Source: Microbispora bryophytorum (lineage in GTDB: Bacteria; Actinomycetota; Actinomycetes; Streptosporangiales; Streptosporangiaceae). Taken from it: a stretch of 64,000 nt of DNA. The notes under the pieces were generated by a model that was given only the letters and a program-made list of their open reading frames with translations, did no database searches and was not told where the DNA came from. The stretch is taken from assembly GCF_006874465.1 (NCBI RefSeq), contig NZ_VIRL01000001.1, positions 372,001-436,000 on the forward strand, in the 5' to 3' direction. Shown here piece after piece: positions 34,907 to 42,927 of this stretch; positions within the stretch are counted from its first letter, which is position 1, and each line of letters starts with the position of its first letter. Made by a program: the position numbers and the translations under genes.

Positions 34907-35989
34907 TCACCACCCCACCGGCAGCACCGGGCGGGTCCCGTCCGGGCGCTGAGCGGCCTTGTCGGCGATCTCGTCGGCCATCCCGGCGAAGTCCATGCCG
35001 CAGACGGTCTCCGGCGGTAGCCCGCAGTCCAGGGCGGTGCGGATCAGGTGCGCCAGGCTGTAGCGGGGATCGACCGACAGCGCCCGTTCCACGGCGACGC
35101 GCGCCAGCGGCCCGTCTCCGGTGCGCAGTGCGAGGAACGCCAGCAGCGCGGCGGGAGGGGCGGCGAAGTCCGGTTCCACCCTGCGGGTGAGTTGGGTCCA
35201 CAGCCTGATGTGGGTGTCGTCGTCGTATCGGCCGATCAAGGTCATGGCCGCGTCTCTTACGAAGATCGCGGTGAGCCGCACGCCGAGCCAGGCGACCTCG
35301 TCGGCGGAAAGGTCCTGTCCGGCCTGGGTGCGGTCCAGTGCGGCGGCGACCTGTGCAAGGCCCTCGTGATACCAGTCGTGATCACCCCCAGCCGCGAGCA
35401 GGCTCCGCGCCTGAGCACAGGCCTCCCGTGTGGTGCCCCGCACCTGTTCCCGGTCCTCGCCGCCCACCGGGGCGAGCATGGCCGTGAGCGCTGGGCGGTC
35501 GGGCCGGGCGACGTATCCGGCGAACACCGCCGCCGCGGCGGCCGGGTTGGTTCCCGCGTCGTACGGGACGCCGTCGGGTGAGCAGCAGTCGGGATCGGGG
35601 CATGTGTACGACCAGTAGCGGCCGTCCTCGACCCTCAGTGCGTCGATCGTGTCGATCCCCGCATCCGACAGGACGCCGCGTATGGCGTCCATCACGGGTG
35701 TGACGTGCCAGCCGGGCCCGTAGCCGATGAGGATCGCCCGCTCAGTGCCGTTGCGGGTGAGCAACTCGGCGAAGCGCCGGGCCAGGTCGGGAGTGTCCTC
35801 GGAGTTGTCCGGCAGGTCAAAACGCATGCTGAACCGCAGCCCTTGGGCGGTGCTGTCAGGGTCGGCGGCGGGTTCGAACGCCATCGCGACGATGCTGCGC
35901 TGTGGATGGAACCCCAGCATGTAGGGCACGATCGCGATGAAGTCCGCCGGACGGCTCAGCCGTACCGTGTGATCCAGACCAGAGGTCAT
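34907..35989 (-). CDS. DUF4192 domain protein
   Basis: 360 residues matching the actinobacterial DUF4192 family. The signature parts are D-F-I-A-I-V-P-Y-M-L-G-F-H-P near residue 16, I-L-I-G-Y-G-P near 86, and Y-W-S-Y-T-C-P-D-P-D-C-C near 123. The last ~120 residues are helical with TPR-like character (A-L-L-A-F-L-A-L-R-T-G-D-G-P-L-A-R-V-A-V-E-R-A-L). Function is unknown; members are frequent on actinobacterial mobile elements. The ComM-like gene starts 4 nt downstream, so the two are co-transcribed. Confidence 0.82.
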   Translation of the reverse strand: MTSGLDHTVRLSRPADFIAIVPYMLGFHPQRSIVAMAFEPAADPDSTAQGLRFSMRFDLPDNSEDTPDLARRFAELLTRNGTERAILIGYGPGWHVTPVMDAIRGVLSDAGIDTIDALRVEDGRYWSYTCPDPDCCSPDGVPYDAGTNPAAAAAVFAGYVARPDRPALTAMLAPVGGEDREQVRGTTREACAQARSLLAAGGDHDWYHEGLAQVAAALDRTQAGQDLSADEVAWLGVRLTAIFVRDAAMTLIGRYDDDTHIRLWTQLTRRVEPDFAAPPAALLAFLALRTGDGPLARVAVERALSVDPRYSLAHLIRTALDCGLPPETVCGMDFAGMADEIADKAAQRPDGTRPVLPVGW

Positions 35990-36059
35990 AAGTGTCCTCC
36001 TGAAATGAAGAAACCCCCGGCGCGGTCAGCCGAGGGCAGTGGGATGAAGAAGGGCGGAG

Positions 36060-36365
36060 TCAGCAGCGTTCGATGCGCACGCCGTCGCGCGGTCCAAGGA
36101 AGATCCGCCGATCGGGATAGTCGAGCCCGTCGGCGGAGCTGTACAGCGTGATCTCGCAGTCGTCACCCACGCACGGGGTGAGCACGTCGGTAGGCGCGCG
36201 GTGCGTGAACGCGAAGTGCGAGCACTGCCAGTAGCCGTACCGGTGCCGGTCGACCAGCTTGCGCCGGGCATCGGCTAGGGAAGAGAACTCCTCCAGGTCA
36301 TCCGGCTGTGGTGGGCCGTACCCGTTGCCGCCGTGCCAGAGCCCGTACCAACGCGCCACGCTCAT
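36060..36365 (-). CDS. Hypothetical protein, 101 aa
   Basis: Not recognised. Aromatic-rich opening (M-S-V-A-R-W-Y-G-L-W-H-G-G-N-G-Y-G), a D-D-L-E-E-F-S-S-L-A-D-A-R-R-K-L helix typical of small actinobacterial proteins with a grouped D-A-R motif, and Cys at 48, 65, 70 and 101. The start is fixed by ATGA overlap with the upstream gene at 36362-36796. Part of the minus operon running from 37233. Confidence 0.6.
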   Translation of the reverse strand: MSVARWYGLWHGGNGYGPPQPDDLEEFSSLADARRKLVDRHRYGYWQCSHFAFTHRAPTDVLTPCVGDDCEITLYSSADGLDYPDRRIFLGPRDGVRIERC

Positions 36366-36796
36366 ACCCCGCAGCGGGATGGGCAGCCGGGCGAGGCGTG
36401 GTCGCCGCCGCAGTAGCCGCACCACTCGTCCATCGCGTAGATCGACAGTTCCTCGGCGTACCGGTCGCGCCACTCCAGCTGCGCCCTGGTGTAGGAGTCG
36501 AAATAGTCGGCGTCGGTGTCGCCCGGCCGCAGCGTGAGGTAGTGCAGGACCGTCCGGGCCGCGCTGATCAGCTCATCAGGCGTCAGAACCGCGCCGACGC
36601 CCGAGCAGATGTCGGACCCGCTGAAGATGGTCCGGCGGCGCCGAGACGGCCGGTATCGCCAGCGGATCCGGCCCTCATCGGTTCGCCCGGCGGCCTCCAC
36701 CTCCAACAGGTGATCCGCGTCGATCTGCCATGCGGGCACCAGCCGTGAGCTGATGATCCATCCAGGCGGCAGGGTCAGGGCATGCGTCATCGCCAT
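36362..36796 (-). CDS. Hypothetical protein with C-terminal Cys/His cluster, 144 aa
   Basis: Not recognised. N-terminal strands (W-I-I-S-S-R-L-V-P-A-W-Q-I) and a helical middle with Y-F-D-S-Y-T-R-A-Q-L-E-W-R-D-R lead to a C-terminal C-G-Y-C-G-G-D-H-A-S-P-G-C-P-S-R-C that could bind zinc. Similar short zinc-knuckle endings occur on plasmid-borne actinobacterial proteins. It lies between two other small unknown genes of one operon. Confidence 0.6.
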   Translation of the reverse strand: MAMTHALTLPPGWIISSRLVPAWQIDADHLLEVEAAGRTDEGRIRWRYRPSRRRRTIFSGSDICSGVGAVLTPDELISAARTVLHYLTLRPGDTDADYFDSYTRAQLEWRDRYAEELSIYAMDEWCGYCGGDHASPGCPSRCGV

Positions 36797-36834
36797 GGCG
36801 ACTCCAAAGGTTCAGGAAGGTGAAATGGCGGCCG

Positions 36835-37233
36835 TCAGCACCGGCGACGGCGGCTCAGGTGATGCGGTCGTACGGTCGCGCTGACCACGTGGATCTCGCA
36901 GTCCCGGAAATTCAGGGCATCGGTGTAGCAGCGTGAGCAGCGGATCAGCCGCACACGCGCCCCCGATGCCCGGTTGGTGTGCGTGGCGTCGATCCACAGA
37001 TGCGTCTTGGCTAGACAGCCAAGACAGGTGATGACCTCGGCGCCCTTGGGTATCGGCGTGAGCGCCACCGTCACCACGTACTCACGCGCGCCGCCGGGAT
37101 CGGTGGCGGGCACCAAAGTCGCGGTGTCCGGGCGAACCTCACCCAACGCGGCCACCCGCATCACGCGACCCCCGCCACAGACCGTCAGGTCTCCCACGGA
37201 CCAGCCGGCCCGGACGGCAGAATTCACCTCCAT
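36835..37233 (-). CDS. Hypothetical zinc-ribbon-like protein, 132 aa
   Basis: Not recognised. C-L-G-C (near residue 72) and C-S-R-C (near 100) form a probable zinc ribbon; the N-terminal half is beta-rich (W-S-V-G-D-L-T-V-C-G-G-G-R-V-M-R-V). ATG 37233 is chosen because GGGAGG lies 8 nt upstream; an in-frame ATG at 37314 would run into the repeat array. This is the first gene of a long minus operon that continues to 33113, and the tandem element array lies directly upstream. Confidence 0.65.
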   Translation of the reverse strand: MEVNSAVRAGWSVGDLTVCGGGRVMRVAALGEVRPDTATLVPATDPGGAREYVVTVALTPIPKGAEVITCLGCLAKTHLWIDATHTNRASGARVRLIRCSRCYTDALNFRDCEIHVVSATVRPHHLSRRRRC

Positions 37234-37310
37234 ACGGTTGCCTCCCTTTTCGCGGCGCCTGTCCGGCGGCCTTCGTACGGTCCGGCGGATGCGGGAATCA
37301 GGATGCGCTT

Positions 37311-37800
37311 CCACGTATGGCGGATTCCGCCGTGTCCGGCGCTCTCGCGGCGCGAATTACTCTCACTTCAATACGGTGGCCGGAACGGCCCGACCGTCCG
37401 CACGCGGCAACATTTCCGCAGCATTGCCGCGCGCGCCGCACCGACAGCCCGACCGTTCCGGCCCCCTTGCCGTCCTGTGACACGGCTACGTGAGCCACAG
37501 AACGACATTGCGAGAACGAACATCGCACCGAACGCGTCAGAGACGCACCGGCGAATTTCGCTCTCACCTAAATACGGCGACCGGAAGGGCCCGACCGTCC
37601 GTGCCCGGCGACGTTTTACCAACGTCACCGCACACTGTGCGAACAGTCGGCAGGCTCCGGCCCGCAACCGTTCTGGCATGTGACAGCGCACAACGAAGAA
37701 CAGAGGTGAGAGCGAACATCACACCGAACGCGTCAGAGACGCACCGGCGGATTCCGTTCTCACTTAAATACGGGGCGCGCATCGGTCCAAGCGTCCACTC
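37311..37800 (-). repeat. Tandem array of three ~200-bp repeats carrying the 39-bp element
   Basis: The 39-bp core starting CTCAC(C/T)T(A/C)AATACGG occurs at 37362-37400 (B), 37563-37601 (C) and 37759-37797 (D), spacings 201 and 196 bp. Units C and D also share the ~60 bp before the core, including CGTCAGAGACGCACCGGCG and a GAGA(A/G)CGAACATC block 196 bp apart. Unit B shares mainly the core. Short open frames cross the array on both strands, but their similarity follows the DNA repeat, so I treat them as non-coding. It lies upstream of the minus operon headed by 37233; a fourth core is at 32968. Confidence 0.7.
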
Positions 37801-37858
37801 CTCTCAAGATTCTTTGTCGTCTCAGGTGGGCGATGATGCGTTCTCACGGCAATAAGAA

Positions 37859-37886
37859 AGGGCCCCAGAACGCTCTCTGGGGCCCT
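37859..37886 (-). terminator. Intrinsic terminator of the 37901-38719 gene
   Basis: AGGGCCCCAGA (37859-37869) pairs perfectly with 37876-37886 around a 6-nt loop. On the minus strand it is followed by TTTCTTATT. It lies 15 nt after the stop of the minus-strand gene and separates it from the repeat array. Confidence 0.85.
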
Positions 37887-37900
37887 CTCGCGAGCTTTCC

Positions 37901-38719
37901 TTAGTCCTCTGCGCTGCATATGCCGCCGTGGACCATCGTGCTCCTGACGTCGTCAAGACGCTCCGACAGTTCCCGCCACTCCGCGCGCGCCGCCTCACGC
38001 ACCCGGATCACGGCCCGGCGCGACCCGTACGCCCCCCCGTAACGTGCCTGAGCAACGCTGCTGAAGATGCCCGCCCGCCCGAGGTCCTCGGCATTGGACC
38101 CGACATCGATCATGCGCCCGATGGTCGGGAAGTCCCGACCATCCCCGAACGCCTGACGGAACATCTCCGCGCTGTGCTGAGACACACAGAACGCGACGGC
38201 GGCCCCCGTGACCGTCTCCGTACGCGGGACACCGCGCATGAGCTGAGCCCCCGGCGTGGCGTCGATCTCATCGGCCGGAACATCGATCCGGTAGCCGTTG
38301 CGCGCGGCGGCATCGCGAACCGCCCACCGCTGCAGGGTCGTCCGCGTGATGGTCAACTCTCCGCCGTCCCTGCGGACGTATACCCACGCCTGAGTGTCCC
38401 GGGTAGGGCCACTGTCAGGGGTAGGGGCACAGGACGCGAGCACGTCGCGCAGACGCTGAGCGAACAGAAGTACCGCGTCCTGCGTGACGTCGTCTGACAC
38501 GTCGTCCGTCCCGTACGGCGCGTGCCCCTGCTTAACGATGGTCGCGCTTCCATCCATGCGCTTACGGGAACGGGTGGCGTCGACCGTACGGCAGTAGCCG
38601 CGTGCGAGCCGCTGAATCTCCGCCCAATCGTCCGGCGTCACGCGCGGCATGTCTTCCGGCGTGAGCTTCTCCCCCGGAACGTTGGAAGGGACGCACTTAC
38701 CGGGAACTCCGTTCGACAT
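37901..38719 (-). CDS. Hypothetical protein with sigma-region-2-like segment, 272 aa
   Basis: Not confidently recognised. The segment D-D-V-S-D-D-V-T-Q-D-A-V-L-L-F-A-Q-R-L (~75) resembles the D-D-x-x-Q-D/E core of sigma-70 region 2. I-T-R-T-T-L-Q-R-W-A-V-R-D-A-A near 125 could be a helix-turn-helix. The C-terminal third is Arg/Ala-rich and helical. A sigma-like or phage-type regulator is possible, but region 4 is not seen. GGAGGAAAC precedes the ATG at 38719. It is a single-gene transcript with its own terminator. Confidence 0.6.
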   Translation of the reverse strand: MSNGVPGKCVPSNVPGEKLTPEDMPRVTPDDWAEIQRLARGYCRTVDATRSRKRMDGSATIVKQGHAPYGTDDVSDDVTQDAVLLFAQRLRDVLASCAPTPDSGPTRDTQAWVYVRRDGGELTITRTTLQRWAVRDAAARNGYRIDVPADEIDATPGAQLMRGVPRTETVTGAAVAFCVSQHSAEMFRQAFGDGRDFPTIGRMIDVGSNAEDLGRAGIFSSVAQARYGGAYGSRRAVIRVREAARAEWRELSERLDDVRSTMVHGGICSAED

Positions 38720-39416
38720 GTTTCCTCCGATCTCCGCGACGCGTCATTCGCGCCGCCCTTCTCTTTTGGCAATTCAATTGAAACACGAGGCGGAGACCGG
38801 CGCAATGAAATCGCACGCGCCTTTACCATGTTTTCCCTGGCCAAGAGGAGGGAGTGGGTCATTGAGAAAGCGCCAAGAGGAACGTGCGAGCGACAAGGAG
38901 AATGCCAAAGGGAGACAATAACTCGCACCGAAGCGACAAGGGGGCGATAAATCCAATCAAACAAATGGCGCCCAGCAAATGCTGTAAAGATATCGCCGTG
39001 TCAAATCAACCAGCACGGCGCCCCTCCCAACCCTTCGATCATAGGGATCGCCTATGCAGTCGGGTCGACAAGAGGCCGCACCGCAAGCCGCTGACCAGGA
39101 GAAACGCGATGGGGATCATGACCAATCATAAGTGGCGAACCATTGGTCGAGCATTGGCCACACGATTGGCCGCCCCCTGTGAGCACACCTATCGCTATGG
39201 CGCGACCCCGAAGACGCCTCGGAGCATGAACGCAGGCCCTCCGGCTTCCGAGAGTCGCGCCTTTTCTCAGAGCTGACGATGATGCGAACCGGATTGGCCT
39301 AGACGTAGCACATCCGATATGAGATGGGAAACTGGTGGTGGCGACGCACTGACCCGTGCATCCTGTCTCCATGCTGACCGCCCTTGAGCCAGGCGCCGAC
39401 CGCCACAACGTCCTAA
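38720..39416. other. 697-bp gap with a palindrome, no gene seen
   Basis: Parts of this gap are clearly AT-richer than the surroundings (38940-39010). It holds the 17-bp near-palindrome CATAGGGATCGCCTATG at 39040-39056, operator-like, and a related CCTATCGCTATGG near 39187. No frame has convincing codon use. A gene may have been lost when the IS1380 element entered next to it. Confidence 0.45.
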
Positions 39417-41073
39417 CCTCGATCTTTCGTGCCCATCCGGTGGCTGGCTGAGCTATTCGGCTGGAGTGTGATTTTGGGGTCGTGGTCAACGCGTCGGCCC
39501 GGCTGTCGCGCCGGGTGGGCGGGGTTCCACGGGCCCGCGGGGTGTCCTTCCTGGTTGTCGGGGCGGCTTGGCGCTGGTCAGGTCGGGGCCGGGAGTGCCT
39601 GGAGCCGGGTGATGGCGGCGAGGAGTTGGCCGGCCCAGGGCCAGGATGCGGCCAGGCGTAGGCGGAGCCGGCGCCCGCCGCGGGCCAGGCGGGCGGCGAC
39701 GGCGAACAGGCGAAGCCGCAGGCGTTTGGGCTCATAGCGGCGGGCCGGTCCATCGAGGGCGAGCATCTGCATCCAGGCGATGAGCTCGCACGCCAGGGCG
39801 ACGGTCTCCACCCAGATCTGGTTCTGGGTGAAGTCGTGTAGCGGCAGGTTTCGCAGCCCGGTGTCCTTGGCGCCGCGGATGCGGTCCTCGCACCGGGCGC
39901 GGCGGCGGTGGCGTAACTCCAGGTCGGCGAGCTGACCCCGCTTGGTGTTGGTGACGAAGCAGGTGAAGCGGTGCCCGTCGATGTCGGTGAAGCGTAGCTG
40001 CGCGCCCGGGTGCGGGCGCTCCTTGCGCACGATCAGACGCATCCCCTTGGGCCAGCCCTCCAAGGTGACCATGCCGGTGAGCTCGGCCACCCAGGCGCCG
40101 GGCCGTACCCGCCCGTCGGCGTCGTAGGCGGGTGTCCACGCGTGGGCGGGTAGAGCCTGGATCGCGGTCTGGACCTGTTCGGTGAGGGCAAATCCGATCG
40201 AGTACGACAACCGCCGCCCGGGCCGGGACAGCCAGGACAGAAACTCGTGGGTGCCGCCGCCGGAGTCGGTGCGGATCAGCACCTGCCGGCGTTGCTGCTT
40301 GGGGAGCTGGGCCAAGGCCAGCCGGGTCGCGTCGATATGGTCGGCGGCGGTGTTGGACCCGGCGTTGCCGGGCCGCAGCAGCAGGGCCAAAGGTTCCCCG
40401 CCCCCGCCCGCTCCATGGTCGGCGAAGACCGTCATCGGGTGGAACCCGAAGGTCTTCTTCCAGATCGGCGCGGCCTGGTCCTTGTCGGAATGGGCGATGA
40501 CGATGGTCGCGTCGATGTCCAGGCAGATCGGCTCCCCATCGGCGCCGGGGGCGTGGGGGCCGGCCAGCGTCCAGGCCCGCTGCCGGGCGGCGGCACGGGC
40601 GGTGCGGATCGCCTTCAGTGCACGGACGGGGTCGGCGGCCAGGCGGTCGATCAGCCGGGACACGGTCGGGTCGGAGGCGATCGGACCGAACACCTCGGGC
40701 TGGGCGCGGAGCATCGCGATGTCGGCCAGGCAGTCCCCGCCCAACGCCAGCGTGAGAGCCAGATCAGCGATGACCTTGCCCGGATCGTGCACGGCTCGGG
40801 ACGGACGCCACCGCTCCAACTGCGCCGACAGCTCCCGGCCCAGGCCGGTGACCCGCAACGTCTCCAGCAACAGCAGCCCACCGGCCTGCGAGATGAGTCC
40901 CGACCCGTCCGCGGACACCACGATCTTGCGCTGCGACGCGATAGTCTTCACTCGGAAAGTGCCTTCTGAACTGGTGCGGACAGGACTCTAGACAAGCCCA
41001 ATCCTCCCAGCTCAAAGGCACTTTTCTCATGTAAACGATCAAGCCCGCTCAAATACGCCGCGAAAGCCCGAGG
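39417..41073 (-). mobile_element. IS1380-family insertion sequence
   Basis: About 1657 bp enclosing one transposase gene. The ends carry imperfect terminal inverted repeats: CCTCGATCTTTCGTG at the left and CCTCGGGCTTTCGCG (complement of the right end), 12 of 15 identical. Flanks read CTAA on the left and CTAG on the right, an imperfect 4-bp candidate target duplication. Size and repeat style fit the family (1.5-2 kb). Exact ends were found by eye and may shift by a few bases. Confidence 0.68.
39578..40951 (-). CDS. IS1380-family transposase
   Basis: 457-residue intact transposase. DDE residues appear in C-L-D-I-D-A-T-I-V (~144), L-I-R-T-D-S-G-G-G-T-H-E-F-L (~228) and C-E-D-R-I-R-G-A-K-D (~352, containing the Y/R-E type signature). 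Length is normal for the family and I see no frameshift, so the element may still be active. The last residues are Arg/Leu-rich, as often in this group. Confidence 0.92.
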   Translation of the reverse strand: MKTIASQRKIVVSADGSGLISQAGGLLLLETLRVTGLGRELSAQLERWRPSRAVHDPGKVIADLALTLALGGDCLADIAMLRAQPEVFGPIASDPTVSRLIDRLAADPVRALKAIRTARAAARQRAWTLAGPHAPGADGEPICLDIDATIVIAHSDKDQAAPIWKKTFGFHPMTVFADHGAGGGGEPLALLLRPGNAGSNTAADHIDATRLALAQLPKQQRRQVLIRTDSGGGTHEFLSWLSRPGRRLSYSIGFALTEQVQTAIQALPAHAWTPAYDADGRVRPGAWVAELTGMVTLEGWPKGMRLIVRKERPHPGAQLRFTDIDGHRFTCFVTNTKRGQLADLELRHRRRARCEDRIRGAKDTGLRNLPLHDFTQNQIWVETVALACELIAWMQMLALDGPARRYEPKRLRLRLFAVAARLARGGRRLRLRLAASWPWAGQLLAAITRLQALPAPT

Positions 41074-41106
41074 CTAGTTCCCGGTCTCTCACGGACCGGG
41101 GAACTA
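41074..41106. repeat. Inverted repeat abutting the IS right end
   Basis: CTAGTTCC-CGGT and ACCGGGGAACTAG are complementary except for one extra base, with a loop of about 8 nt. It immediately follows the IS end and lies just downstream of the minus-strand gene at 41130, so it is probably that gene's terminator into which, or beside which, the IS inserted. Confidence 0.6.
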
Positions 41107-41129
41107 GCGTGCGGATGAGCGGTGTCACG

Positions 41130-41720
41130 CTACCGAGTCGGTCTATTGGCGCCCCACGGTGTGGCCCGGTCGGTCGGAACCTCTATACCCTGCTTCTCCT
41201 GAATGGCGACGATGAGCTGACTCTTCCGCATGCGCCCGGTCCCGGTGATGCCCAGGTCCGTTGCCATCTTCTGCAGCTCAGGCAGCACCATGCCAGCGAG
41301 TCTGGCATCGGGGCGGCGGCGCGGACGCGGGGGAGATGCAGCCGCGGCTGCTTGGTTGGATGGGGCGTTGTCGGTCTGGAGATGGCTAGGCTCTGCTGTC
41401 GTCTGTTCGGATCTAGTCGGAGTGCTCGCGGAACCCTTGCGGATCTCCCTAGCGAGCAACCACCAGTGGACAGCGCGGCGCGTCCAGGACATGCCCGCTT
41501 GCAGGGTGAATAGCAGTGCGGTGACAAGCTTGAACAGTTTGCCGGGTCTGCTCTCGATGACCGCTTCGAGTTCCTCGGCGCGCATCGCGGCGCGCGTACC
41601 GTCGAGGTAGTGCAGCCGAGCGGACCAGCGCACAAGCTTCTTCGCCAGCCAGGGTGCTGTGTCGGTGCACTCGGCGACGATCAGGCCCACGATGATCGAG
41701 ACTATTTGTGAGCTGCTCAT
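41130..41720 (-). CDS. Membrane protein with C-terminal Rho_N/SAP-like domain
   Basis: 196 residues. A hydrophobic N terminus (S-Q-I-V-S-I-I-V-G-L-I-V-A, ~4-17) and a second weakly hydrophobic stretch near 65-80 precede a low-complexity linker (~100-140). The C-terminal L-P-E-L-Q-K-M-A-T-D-L-G-I-T-G-T-G-R-M-R-K-S-Q-L has the fold pattern of Rho termination factor N-terminal/SAP domains that bind nucleic acid. It overlaps the PadR stop (ATGA), so the two are an operon. Role unknown. Confidence 0.65.
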   Translation of the reverse strand: MSSSQIVSIIVGLIVAECTDTAPWLAKKLVRWSARLHYLDGTRAAMRAEELEAVIESRPGKLFKLVTALLFTLQAGMSWTRRAVHWWLLAREIRKGSASTPTRSEQTTAEPSHLQTDNAPSNQAAAAASPPRPRRRPDARLAGMVLPELQKMATDLGITGTGRMRKSQLIVAIQEKQGIEVPTDRATPWGANRPTR

Positions 41721-42076
41721 CGGTCACCTGCCAGCAGGGCGCCGAGCCGGCCGAGCGAGAACCCCAGTGCTGGCCGCACTTTGACAGCGGCGGGGCGTCT
41801 CTCGGCGAGAAGGGATCGGGCGGCCTGCGCGGCTTCTCCGGTAAGCCGGTAAAAGCGACGGCGGGGGCCCGGCTGGTCGGGGGCGAGCGTTTCCCATTCG
41901 CCGACTATCCAGCGGGCGTCTTCGAGCCGGTCGAGGACTTTGTACACGGTAGGGCCTGCACGTTTGGTGGCCTTCATGATCGCCCAGCCATGGAGCTGGG
42001 TGTCGTCGTTGAAAGCGTGCAGGAGGACTTCGAGCACATCCAGCGTGGGCTGGGTGATGCGTTGGAGACCTTCCAT
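41717..42076 (-). CDS. PadR-family transcriptional regulator
   Basis: 119 residues with the PadR winged helix: L-D-V-L-E-V-L-L at ~12-19, L-H-G-W-A-I-M-K-A-T at ~28-37, then T-V-Y-K-V-L-D-R-L-E-D-A-R-W-I as recognition helix, and the wing G-P-R-R-R-F-Y-R-L-T. The C-terminal dimerisation helix is short (PadR-s2-like). It likely controls its own operon with the membrane Rho_N-like gene. Confidence 0.85.
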   Translation of the reverse strand: MEGLQRITQPTLDVLEVLLHAFNDDTQLHGWAIMKATKRAGPTVYKVLDRLEDARWIVGEWETLAPDQPGPRRRFYRLTGEAAQAARSLLAERRPAAVKVRPALGFSLGRLGALLAGDR

Positions 42077-42212
42077 GCCCTTATTCTACCTAGCTGAAAT
42101 AAGAATCGAGTGGAATCAGGAGGGATCTGTCGTGGCCCTGCGCCCTCCGTTGACGTGCTCTCGGGCAGGCACCGCCCTCGCGATCCACACACGCGATCGC
42201 GTTCGCTCTGGA

Positions 42213-42680
42213 TCACGCGTCGGCGAGGATCTGGCCGATGCGCTGGTGGGATAGGCCAAGGGCCGTACCGGCGTCGCGGTAGGTCCAGCCCTGCCCGGTC
42301 AGGATCTGAGCGGCGCGGCGGACGGCGTCGCGTTCCGCTTGTTCGGCTTCGGCACGGGCGACGCGCGCTGCGGTGACGGCGTCGAGAGCAGCGGCGGCCT
42401 GGGGGTCGTCGGGGGTGACGGCGAGGCAGACGGTGCCGGGCGCCGCCTGAAGCAGGTCTACGACGCAGGTAAGGGCGTTGATCTGGGCGTCGCGCCACGT
42501 GGCGCCTTGAGCCTTGACGAGGCCGCCGGGGAGGTCGTGGACGGTGACGGTCCACTGCTTGCCGGTGCGGGTACCGGTGCCGTGGTAGGTGGTGGCTTGT
42601 ACGCGAGCGAACTCGTCAGGGCTGGCGACGTCGGTGGCGGGCTCGACGGCCTCGAAGACCGCTTCGTGAGGTGATCGCAC
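42213..42680 (-). CDS. HicB-like domain + HTH protein
   Basis: 155 residues. Residues ~40-80 (W-T-V-T-V-H-D-L-P-G-G-L-V-K-A-Q-G-A-T-W-R-D-A) fit the HicB antitoxin-like fold. An Ala/Glu-rich helix leads to a C-terminal sigma-70-region-4-like helix-turn-helix (D-A-G-T-A-L-G-L-S-H-Q-R-I-G-Q-I). No HicA toxin is seen next to it, so it is more likely a stand-alone regulator of the kind often found in actinobacteria. Confidence 0.68.
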   Translation of the reverse strand: MRSPHEAVFEAVEPATDVASPDEFARVQATTYHGTGTRTGKQWTVTVHDLPGGLVKAQGATWRDAQINALTCVVDLLQAAPGTVCLAVTPDDPQAAAALDAVTAARVARAEAEQAERDAVRRAAQILTGQGWTYRDAGTALGLSHQRIGQILADA

Positions 42681-42927
42681 GAGGAGAGTCTAGTTCGGAT
42701 AGACAAAATCCGCCTATCTATCCCTGACAACGTTTGTCTTAACGGACAACAGCTCTTCCCGCGCTGCGCCCATAGTGTGCCCCGCGCCAAGAAGCTGGTG
42801 CGCGGCGGTGGCCAGGCCCTCATCGGTGCCGACGACGATGGAGTCGCGGATGGACGCGGCCAGGGGCCGCGAAGATGTGGGATCAACCGGCCGCCGGACG
42901 TGGTGATGTGTGAGTTCTCGTCTCCCG

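Noticed and set aside
37311..37800. Possible CRISPR array
   Set aside because: Repeats are ~200 bp apart, only three, and homologous through much of the spacer; no cas genes anywhere in the window.
37298..37855. Several short open frames on both strands within the repeat array
   Set aside because: They exist in many frames at once and their similarity follows the DNA repeat, not a protein pattern.
42213..42680. HicAB toxin-antitoxin pair
   Set aside because: Only the HicB-like half is present; no HicA-type small toxin gene lies on either side.
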